Source: an uncultured Bacteroidales bacterium (GTDB lineage Bacteria > Bacteroidota > Bacteroidia > Bacteroidales > UBA932). Taken from it: a stretch of DNA of 5,348 nt. The notes beneath the pieces are model-generated. The model saw only the letters and a program-made list of their open reading frames with translations, was not told the origin of the DNA and did no database searches. The translations under genes and the position numbers were made by a program. Below, piece by piece: positions 1 to 5,348 of the stretch (positions are counted from its first letter, which is position 1; the number at the start of each line of letters is the position of its first letter). The DNA is taken from positions 1 through 5,348 of the forward strand of contig CAMOGR010000156.1 of the NCBI GenBank assembly GCA_946614205.1. The letters are read 5' to 3'.

Positions 1-8
1 CGAGGGTT

Positions 9-1232
9 TTAAATTGAGTGTGCAGCTATCCATGCAGTGCTCCAGGCGGCCTGGAGGTTGAAACCGCCTGTGACCGCGTCTATGTCCAGGACTTCTCCGC
101 AGCAGTAGAGACCGTCTATGCCTCTTGCCTGCATGGTATCGGGATTAATTTCGCTCAGGCTTACTCCTCCGCAGGTTACAAATTCTTCTTTGAATCTGGC
201 TCTGCCTGTTATTTCGTACGTATCAGCGGTCAGAATGTTGAGAAGCCTTGCGCGTCCTTTGCCGCCAAGTTCGCCCCAGCGGCAGTCGGGGCGTATTTTT
301 GCCTTTTCGAGCAAGAATCTCCAAAGCCGTTCGCTCAATTGCTGCGGATGTGTGTTGACGAGCATTTTCCCTGCTGAGCAAGAAAGGGAAGAGAGCATTT
401 CCGTTGCGGTTTCCTCGTCGGCATCTAGCCAGTTTACCAGCAGTGTCCCTTTGTAGCCCTTTTCGGCAAGATGTCTTGCTGCGTAGGACGACAATTTCAG
501 CGTTGCAGGGCCGCTGACACCCCAGTCGGTCAGAAGCAGGGTGCCGGTGGAGCGGAATTTTGTGCCCGCGAGCCCAAGTCTGACGTTCTGTACCGTGATT
601 CCCATTAGGGCGCGGAGGCCTGAATCGCTGAGTTTCAGGGTAAACAGCGACGGAACCGGCGGCTCCAGGTGTATACCGGTTCCGGACAGGATTTCCGCAG
701 TCCCGCCTCCGCTGGCTAGAATTACGCGGTCTGGCTTGATGCTGTGACTGTACTGCCCTTGTCCAAGGAGTGTTTCTGACCTCTCCGGAGATGAGAATGT
801 GATGGTGAGGTCAGAGTCTATTTTCAATACGCGGCAACGGCACATCACCTGTACTCCGCCGAGACGCATTTCCCTTTCCAGTGTGCGGACAATCTGCATT
901 GCGTCCTGGCTTGCAGGAAAGACGCACTGGTCCTCCTGCACTGTGAAAAGTACGCCCCGGGCTTTGAACCATTCCAGGCAGTCTTTCCATCCGAAGCGCC
1001 CCAGGGCCCGTTTCATAAGGCGCGCTCCGCGCGGATAAACGCTCTCCAGGGATTCCACTCCGGCAAAGGTATTCGTTATATTGCATCTGCCTCCGCCAGT
1101 GATTGCTAGTTTGGCCATGGGGCGCGCTCCGGCCTCCAGGACGGTGATTATCCAGTCCGGATGCAGGCGTGAGAGTTCAGCCGCACAGAAAGCTCCGGCG
1201 GCTCCTCCTCCTATTATTGCTATACTGGTCAT
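9..1232 (-). CDS. BaiN/YhiN-type (HI0933-like) FAD-dependent flavoprotein, NAD(P)/FAD oxidoreductase family
   Basis: Predicted cytosolic flavoprotein of 407 residues, close to the usual length of about 400 for this family. Near the N-terminus is a dinucleotide-binding fold: the GxGxxG turn GGGAAG at residues 8-13 and E33 at the end of the second strand, the expected ribose ligand. The family signature GGGRCNITN follows at 46-54. The C-terminus carries the second FAD motif, GEVLDIDAVTGGFNLQ, at about 379-394. Most members have no known substrate; BaiN of Clostridium scindens is reported to reduce bile-acid intermediates, but nothing here shows that activity. I chose the ATG at 1232 because the Rossmann motif starts at once after it; an in-frame ATG at 1283 would add 17 atypical residues and run across the promoter region of the divergent gene. 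Near the C-terminus alanines (A400, A404) stand where I recall relatives having glycines. Transcribed away from the three-gene cluster, so probably functionally separate. Confidence 0.9.
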   Translation of the reverse strand: MTSIAIIGGGAAGAFCAAELSRLHPDWIITVLEAGARPMAKLAITGGGRCNITNTFAGVESLESVYPRGARLMKRALGRFGWKDCLEWFKARGVLFTVQEDQCVFPASQDAMQIVRTLEREMRLGGVQVMCRCRVLKIDSDLTITFSSPERSETLLGQGQYSHSIKPDRVILASGGGTAEILSGTGIHLEPPVPSLFTLKLSDSGLRALMGITVQNVRLGLAGTKFRSTGTLLLTDWGVSGPATLKLSSYAARHLAEKGYKGTLLVNWLDADEETATEMLSSLSCSAGKMLVNTHPQQLSERLWRFLLEKAKIRPDCRWGELGGKGRARLLNILTADTYEITGRARFKEEFVTCGGVSLSEINPDTMQARGIDGLYCCGEVLDIDAVTGGFNLQAAWSTAWIAAHSI

Positions 1233-1243
1233 GCTCGAAAACT

Positions 1244-1251
1244 CAAATATA
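1244..1251 (-). promoter_or_regulatory. Candidate -7 box (TATATTTG) for the leftward flavoprotein gene
   Basis: On the minus strand this reads TATATTTG, an exact match to the Bacteroidota -7 consensus TAnnTTTG. It lies 11 bases before the chosen ATG at 1232, which would leave a leader of only about 5-8 bases, so transcription would be nearly leaderless. No TTTG -33 element is visible 19-21 bases further upstream. The surroundings are AT-rich, so a chance match is possible. Confidence 0.3.
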
Positions 1252-1265
1252 TCAAAAAAAATTCG

Positions 1266-1273
1266 TAGTTTTG
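1266..1273 (+). promoter_or_regulatory. Candidate -7 box (TAGTTTTG) for the rightward three-gene cluster
   Basis: TAGTTTTG exactly fits the Bacteroidota -7 consensus TAnnTTTG and lies 26 bases before the ATG at 1300, which would give a leader of about 20 bases. No -33 TTTG is visible at the expected distance. There is no Shine-Dalgarno sequence before the ATG, as is usual in this phylum. The box sits back to back with the candidate leftward promoter in a 67-base gap. Confidence 0.4.
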
Positions 1274-1299
1274 TCCGATTCATCTAATCCGACCTCATT

Positions 1300-3528
1300 A
1301 TGGCAAAAAAACAACCCAAAGAAGGATACGAGTGGAGTTACTGCTCATTGGGCGGTTCCGTGCGAGTGAACATTCGCAACGGCGAAGACATCGCCCATCT
1401 CCACGAACTTGACAAAAAACTGTGGACCGTCCTCAGCTGCCCTACGGAGGGGCTTGAATTCGATACCGACACCCTCCGCATGATAGACACCGACTCGGAT
1501 GGAAAAATCCGCGTCGACGAGATAGTCGCGGCCGCCGACTGGCTTTGCACTGTCCTCAGAGACAAGGACTTGCTCGTAAAGGGCCTGGATACCCTGAAGC
1601 TGAAAGACATCAACACCGACTGCGAGGCCGGAGCCAGGCTCTATAAGTCGGCAAAGCAGATACTCTCCAACTTGGGCCTCCAGAAGGACGAAATCTCCCT
1701 TGCAGAGGCGTCCGACAGCGTAGCCATATTCGCTGATACCGCAGCCAACGGCGACGGTATCATTACCGAGACTTCCGCCCAGTCCGACCACCTCAAAGAG
1801 GTCATACGGACGATAATTGAAAAGGCCGGCAGCGCTGTCGACCGCAGCGGCCAGAATGGCATAACCCAGGACCATATCGAGGCTTTCTATACTGCGCTGG
1901 CGGATTATGCCGCATGGCAGGAGGCCGCGAAGCCCGAGATATTCCCCTTTGGCGACAACACTCAGGCTGCACTCGACGCCGCCGAAGCCCTCAAGGACAA
2001 AGTCGCGGATTTCTTCATGCGCTGCAAACTCATAGCCTTTACCGAGGCTGCCGCCCCTGCAGTGGACGTCTCCGCAGACAAGATAAGTGCCATCTCTGAC
2101 CACAATCTTTCGGTGGAGGCCGACGAAATAGCCTCTTACCCTATTGCCCGTCCCACCAAGGAGGGAATAATCCGCTTCGATGCCGTGAATCCTGCGTGGA
2201 AAGCCCGCTTCGACGCTCTTGCCGCTCTGGTGTTCCAGGGCAAGGACAGCATAGATGAGGCCGGATGGAACGCAATGCTCGCCGCTTTCGCCCCCTATAT
2301 CGCATGGAAGGATTCCAAGAAGGGCGATATGGTCGAATCACTCGGGCTCGACTGCGTGAAGACGCTTCTGAAAGCCGACGACAAGCAGGCCCTGCTCGAC
2401 CTGGTCGCGGCAGACAAGGCCCTCGAGGAAGAAGCCAACTCCATAGACGAGGTCGGCAAACTGATGCACCTGCTTCGCTATTTCTACAAGCTGCTCAAGA
2501 ACTACGTGATTTTTAGCGACTTCTACTCTCCCGTCAAGGAAGACAAGGCTGTCTTTGAGGTCGGCCTCCTCTATATCGACCAGCGTTGCTGCCGTCTGTG
2601 CGTACGTGTAGCGGACATGGGCAAGCACGCAGACATGTCCGGCTTGAGCGGGATGTTCCTCCTGTATTGCGCCTGCAAGTCCAAGACTACCGGCAAGGCC
2701 ATGGATATCGTTGCCGTAATGACCGACGGCAGCACCCGCAACCTTCGTCCCGGCACCAACGGCGTATTCTACGACCGCGACGGAGTCGACTACGATGCCA
2801 CGATCGTCCGCATAGTGGAGAATCCGCTCAGCATCAAGCAGGCATTCTGGTCCCCTTACGTGAAGTTCTGGAACTGGATTACAGGTCTGGTGAACAAATC
2901 TGCAGCCGACAAGGATGCAAAAGCCATGGAGGATCTCCAGGCTGGCGCTTCTGCCGCCCCCGCCGACGCTGCCGCAAAGAAGCAGCCTTTCGATATCGGC
3001 AAATTCGCAGGCATCTTCGCTGCCGTCGGCATGGCCATCGGTCTTCTGGGGGCTGCCATTGCCGGAATCGTCACCGGAATCGCAAAGCTTCCCTGGTGGG
3101 GCATACTCCTGCTCATCGTCGGCATCATGCTGATTATTTCCGGCCCTTCCTGCTTCATAGCATGGGGCAAACTGCGCCGCCGCAACCTCGGTCCCATACT
3201 CAACGCCAACGGATGGGCAGTCAACTCCGGCGCCGTTGTCAACATCCCCTTCGGCCGGACCCTTACGAGCGTCGCCAAGTATCCCAAGCTCAATCTGGAC
3301 GACCCGTACAAGCCCAAGACTCCGCTCTGGCGCAAGATTCTCTGCTGGTTCATCGCCCTTGCCCTTATTGCCTTCGGAGTACTTTTCTTTACCGACAACC
3401 TTAAGTGCATCGGCCTGCCATTCCATAAGGAAAATCCTGCTGCAGAGCAAGTTGAACAACCTGCCGCAGATGCAGATGCTGATGCAGCCCCCAGCGAATC
3501 ATCCTCAGAAACTCAGACTACAGAATAA
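1300..3528 (+). CDS. Uncharacterised EF-hand protein with three C-terminal membrane segments
   Basis: A 742-residue protein of unknown function. There is no signal peptide, so the N-terminal ~560 residues should be cytosolic. Residues 63-74 (DTDSDGKIRVDE) form a canonical EF-hand calcium loop, with acidic ligands at positions 1, 3, 5 and 12 and the G6 and I8 landmarks. Weaker EF-like loops occur near 103-114 (DINTD), 148-159 (NGDGI) and 181-192 (DRSGQNGI). A segment at 188-206 is partly repeated at 318-336. A middle domain at about 413-515, probably strand-rich, holds CRLC at 431-434 and CAC at 457-459. Hydrophobic segments lie at about 568-594, 600-622 and 680-698; KKQPF, GKLRRR and WRK flank them on the predicted inner side. 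The tail (about 700-742) is acidic and Ala-rich. I recall similar hypothetical proteins with an EF-hand label in several phyla, but no function. It is the first gene of a coupled cluster; a calcium-responsive role at the inner membrane is inference. Confidence 0.88.
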   Translation: MAKKQPKEGYEWSYCSLGGSVRVNIRNGEDIAHLHELDKKLWTVLSCPTEGLEFDTDTLRMIDTDSDGKIRVDEIVAAADWLCTVLRDKDLLVKGLDTLKLKDINTDCEAGARLYKSAKQILSNLGLQKDEISLAEASDSVAIFADTAANGDGIITETSAQSDHLKEVIRTIIEKAGSAVDRSGQNGITQDHIEAFYTALADYAAWQEAAKPEIFPFGDNTQAALDAAEALKDKVADFFMRCKLIAFTEAAAPAVDVSADKISAISDHNLSVEADEIASYPIARPTKEGIIRFDAVNPAWKARFDALAALVFQGKDSIDEAGWNAMLAAFAPYIAWKDSKKGDMVESLGLDCVKTLLKADDKQALLDLVAADKALEEEANSIDEVGKLMHLLRYFYKLLKNYVIFSDFYSPVKEDKAVFEVGLLYIDQRCCRLCVRVADMGKHADMSGLSGMFLLYCACKSKTTGKAMDIVAVMTDGSTRNLRPGTNGVFYDRDGVDYDATIVRIVENPLSIKQAFWSPYVKFWNWITGLVNKSAADKDAKAMEDLQAGASAAPADAAAKKQPFDIGKFAGIFAAVGMAIGLLGAAIAGIVTGIAKLPWWGILLLIVGIMLIISGPSCFIAWGKLRRRNLGPILNANGWAVNSGAVVNIPFGRTLTSVAKYPKLNLDDPYKPKTPLWRKILCWFIALALIAFGVLFFTDNLKCIGLPFHKENPAAEQVEQPAADADADAAPSESSSETQTTE
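3466..3483 (+). repeat. Three tandem 6-base units (GCAGAT-like) in the acidic tail
   Basis: Two copies of GCAGAT followed by one GCTGAT encode Ala-Asp repeats at residues 723-728 of the EF-hand membrane protein. The unit length is a multiple of three, so gain or loss would lengthen or shorten the tail without changing the frame. The tail is predicted to lie outside the cytoplasm. Confidence 0.6.
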
Positions 3529-3530
3529 TG
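3526..3530 (+). promoter_or_regulatory. TAATG stop-start overlap coupling the EF-hand and glycosyltransferase genes
   Basis: The TAA stop of the EF-hand gene (3526-3528) shares its last A with the ATG of the glycosyltransferase gene (3528-3530). There is no Shine-Dalgarno sequence before this ATG, so re-initiation by ribosomes ending the upstream gene is the likely way translation starts here. Confidence 0.7.
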
Positions 3531-4730
3531 GAACTTAAAAACCCGCTTAAACCACCTACCCAGGTCGGAGTCGGCCTGTTCAACGAAAGCTTCCCCCCGG
3601 TCATGGACGGCGTGTCCGTGTGCGTCGAGCAGTATGCCTATTGGCTGCAGAAGATGACCGGAGACGTGAAGGTGATTACCCCCAAGGTCCCCGGAACCAA
3701 CTATGACAAACTGCCTTACGAGGTGCTGAGCTATTTCAGTTTCCCCGTGCCCAAACGTGCTCCCTACGTTACCGGTATTGCTGAAGTGGACCCGCGTTTC
3801 CTTTCCAACTTGGTCAGTTACCGTTTCAAAATAGTCCACGCCCACAGCCCTTTCGGAGCCGGCAGCGTGGCGCAGAGGGTCGCCAAACTTCAGGGCATTC
3901 CTCTCGTGGCTACTTTCCACTCTAAGTTCCGCGACGATTTCTCCCGCGTGTTCCCCAAGGCGGTGGTAGATGTAATCATCAAATACATAATTGATTACTT
4001 CGAAAGCGCCGACCTTGTCTGGGTGCCTCAGGAGTCGGTGATTGACGTCATACGCGAGTATGGTTTCAAGGGCAACGTAGAAGTCATGGACAACGGGTCC
4101 GACCTTGTCGCCGACTATTCCGACGATTTCTTCGCCGAGGCCCGCAGGCAGCTTGGCATCGCTCCCGGTGAACTGGTCATGCTCTTCGTGGGCCAGCATA
4201 TCTGGGAGAAGAACCCGCGCCTGGTGATTGAGTCGCTTGCCCGCATGGGAGACGTTCCATTCAGGATGTTCTTTGTCGGACGTGGCTACGCCGAGAACGA
4301 GATGAAGCAGCTGGTGGAGTCCCTCGGTCTTTCCGACAAGGTGACGTTTACCGGCAACATCGGCGAGCGTGACGTCCTTAAGCGCTATTATGCCGCCGCC
4401 GACCTGTTCCTCTTCCCGTCCCTGTACGACAACGCACCGCTGGTCGTACGCGAGGCCGCAGCCCTTCATACCCCGTCGGTCATGGCCAAGGGCGCCACTG
4501 CTTCCACCATCATAAAGGACGGCGTGAACGGATTCCTGGTGGACAACACCGTCGAGTCCATGGAGGCTTGCCTGCGTATGCTTGCACGCGACCGTGAGCT
4601 TGTCAGACGTGTCGGCCTGGAGGCTTCGCGCACCATAGTCCGCAGTTGGGAAGACTGCGTCGGAGAAGCCCTCGACCGTTACAACATGCTCCTCAAAATC
4701 AGGAATTTACCAACGATTGACAGAATATGA
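3528..4730 (+). CDS. Family 4-type (GT-B) glycosyltransferase, possibly acting on a membrane lipid
   Basis: A 400-residue GT-B glycosyltransferase that should move a sugar from a nucleotide-sugar donor to an acceptor. The N-terminal acceptor half has the usual opening GLFNESFPPVMDGVS (17-30), HAHSPFG at 104-110 and TFHSKF at 129-134. The C-terminal donor half begins with the linker MDNGSDL (187-193, cf. the common PNGxD), then FVGQHIWEKN (220-229) with K228 as the expected phosphate-binding lysine. The EX7E motif is present as D301...E309 in SLYDNAPLVVREA, so the first glutamate is aspartate. There is no signal peptide or membrane span, so it is cytosolic or peripheral. HAHSPFG with HSKF recalls glucosyl-diacylglycerol synthases, which suggests a lipid acceptor, but polysaccharide synthesis cannot be excluded. 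It starts inside the stop codon of the EF-hand gene and overlaps the next gene by four bases. The fold is certain; the substrate is not. Confidence 0.92.
   Translation: MELKNPLKPPTQVGVGLFNESFPPVMDGVSVCVEQYAYWLQKMTGDVKVITPKVPGTNYDKLPYEVLSYFSFPVPKRAPYVTGIAEVDPRFLSNLVSYRFKIVHAHSPFGAGSVAQRVAKLQGIPLVATFHSKFRDDFSRVFPKAVVDVIIKYIIDYFESADLVWVPQESVIDVIREYGFKGNVEVMDNGSDLVADYSDDFFAEARRQLGIAPGELVMLFVGQHIWEKNPRLVIESLARMGDVPFRMFFVGRGYAENEMKQLVESLGLSDKVTFTGNIGERDVLKRYYAAADLFLFPSLYDNAPLVVREAAALHTPSVMAKGATASTIIKDGVNGFLVDNTVESMEACLRMLARDRELVRRVGLEASRTIVRSWEDCVGEALDRYNMLLKIRNLPTIDRI
4727..4730 (+). promoter_or_regulatory. ATGA start-stop overlap coupling the glycosyltransferase and nitroreductase genes
   Basis: The ATG of the nitroreductase gene (4727-4729) overlaps the TGA of the glycosyltransferase gene (4728-4730). 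This is the classic four-base arrangement for translational coupling, and it also fixes the start of the downstream gene, including its lipoprotein signal. Confidence 0.7.
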
Positions 4731-5332
4731 AACCCTTTGTTCCCGTACTTGCACTGCTGCTTATGATTACATCTTCCTGCAACAACGGCACCGGAGCGGA
4801 CACCACGCAGGCCGTCCTTGACAACATCGCCACGCGCACCAGCATCCGCGCCTATACCGACGAGCCCGTCAGCGACGCCGACGTCGAGACACTTCTTCGC
4901 GCCGCCATGGCAGCGCCTTCGGCAATGAACCGTCAGCCCTGGGAGTTCGTCGTTCTCGACAATCCCGACACTCTGAAGTCGCTTGCCGGCAAGCTCCGTT
5001 ATGCAAAGATGCTCGAACAGGCCCCGCTCGCAATCGTGGTATGCGCCGAAAAGATGCTTACCCTTCGCGACGGCACAGTAGTGGAGAACAATTTCTGGGA
5101 GCATGACGCCTCGGCTGCTGCAGAGAACATCCTGCTTGCTGCCCATGCGCTCGGCCTCGGTGCCGTGTGGACTGCGGCATCCGACCCTCAGAGGGCCGAA
5201 ATTGTGCGGGAAGCTCTCTGCATAACCGGAACCGTGTGGCCGCTGTGCGTCATTCCCGTCGGTCATCCTGCAGAGGCTCCGGCTCCCAAGGACAAGTGGA
5301 AGCCCGAAAAAATTCACCGGAACCGCTGGTAG
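4727..5332 (+). CDS. Nitroreductase-family protein with lipoprotein signal peptide
   Basis: A 201-residue nitroreductase-fold protein, expected to bind FMN and use NAD(P)H. Residues 1-18 look like a lipoprotein signal: K2, a hydrophobic core (FVPVLALLLMI) and ITSSC with the lipidated cysteine at C18, encoded at 4778-4780. The mature protein begins CNNG, with no acidic surface-export signal right after the cysteine. The FMN-phosphate motif RTSIR is at 37-41, PSAMNRQPWEF at 64-74, the helix DASAAAENILLAAHALGLG at about 127-145 followed by AVW, and the typical end PKDKWKPEKIHRNRW at 187-201, so the enzyme domain looks complete. The position -3 residue of the lipobox is T15, less common than Leu, so the lipidation call is somewhat uncertain. 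Most of the family is cytosolic; how a lipoprotein form gets FMN and reductant is unclear. Substrate unknown. Last gene seen in the cluster; no terminator is visible in the 16 bases after it. Confidence 0.9.
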   Translation: MKPFVPVLALLLMITSSCNNGTGADTTQAVLDNIATRTSIRAYTDEPVSDADVETLLRAAMAAPSAMNRQPWEFVVLDNPDTLKSLAGKLRYAKMLEQAPLAIVVCAEKMLTLRDGTVVENNFWEHDASAAAENILLAAHALGLGAVWTAASDPQRAEIVREALCITGTVWPLCVIPVGHPAEAPAPKDKWKPEKIHRNRW

Positions 5333-5348
5333 CGCATCCGATAAATCT

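Noticed and set aside
42..77. Inverted repeat AGGCGG / CCGCCT near the left edge, considered as a terminator
   Set aside because: It lies inside the C-terminal coding region of the flavoprotein and has no following T-run in either direction; it is probably a chance match in GC-rich codons.
1233..1283. Longer start for the flavoprotein at the ATG at 1283
   Set aside because: The 17 added residues are not like the N-terminus of this family, which begins just before the GxGxxG turn, and they would cover the intergenic promoter signals.
1345..2103. Open frame of 252 codons on the minus strand within the EF-hand gene
   Set aside because: It is antisense to the EF-hand coding region that includes the canonical calcium loop, and it shows no motifs of its own.
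2586..3404. Open frame of 272 codons in another plus-strand frame inside the EF-hand gene
   Set aside because: The product is extremely Arg-, His- and Gln-rich, typical of an out-of-frame reading of GC-rich DNA, and lies entirely inside the real gene.
2338..3459. Long open frame of 373 codons on the minus strand opposite the EF-hand gene
   Set aside because: It lies wholly antisense to a gene with clear domains and membrane segments. Its translation has no recognisable motif or domain order, and such long antisense frames are common opposite GC-rich coding DNA.
3513..4469. Open frame of 318 codons on the minus strand opposite the glycosyltransferase gene
   Set aside because: The plus strand carries unmistakable GT4 motifs. 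The antisense product is rich in His, Gly and Val with no recognisable family, and it has no promoter or gap of its own.
4679..5317. Open frame of 212 codons on the minus strand opposite the nitroreductase gene
   Set aside because: The plus strand encodes a complete nitroreductase domain; the antisense product resembles nothing.
5333..5348. Possible transcription terminator after the nitroreductase gene
   Set aside because: Only 16 bases remain and they contain no hairpin or T-run, so nothing can be called.

Overview
The window looks like a gene-dense stretch of a chromosome from the Bacteroidota, most likely a GC-richer Bacteroidales such as an Alistipes-like gut bacterium. The reasons are: no Shine-Dalgarno sequence before any of the four starts; matches to the Bacteroidota -7 promoter box TAnnTTTG in the one real intergenic gap; a lipoprotein version of a nitroreductase; and GC-rich coding DNA with a sharply AT-rich gap. 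The taxonomic call is inference. I see no RNA genes, insertion sequences, CRISPR arrays or attachment sites.

Layout: one gene runs leftwards from the divergent gap at about 1233-1299. It encodes a BaiN/YhiN/HI0933-type FAD flavoprotein and is complete, with its stop codon only 8 bases from the window edge. Three genes run rightwards from the same gap as a tight cluster: (1) a 742-residue protein with a cytosolic EF-hand N-terminal region, a cysteine-bearing middle domain and three C-terminal membrane segments; (2) a GT4-type glycosyltransferase; (3) a nitroreductase-fold protein with a lipoprotein signal. Genes 1 and 2 share one base (TAATG) and genes 2 and 3 share four bases (ATGA), so the three are very probably one translationally coupled operon. 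The last gene ends 16 bases before the right edge, so whether the operon continues cannot be seen. Apart from the 67-base divergent gap there is essentially no non-coding DNA.

How they might work together: the glycosyltransferase resembles enzymes that glycosylate membrane lipids, the EF-hand protein is anchored in the inner membrane with its putative calcium-sensing part in the cytosol, and the nitroreductase-like protein is predicted to sit outside the cytoplasm on a lipid anchor. An envelope-related role is plausible, but only the co-transcription is well supported. The EF-hand membrane protein is the least understood item and the best candidate for something undescribed.
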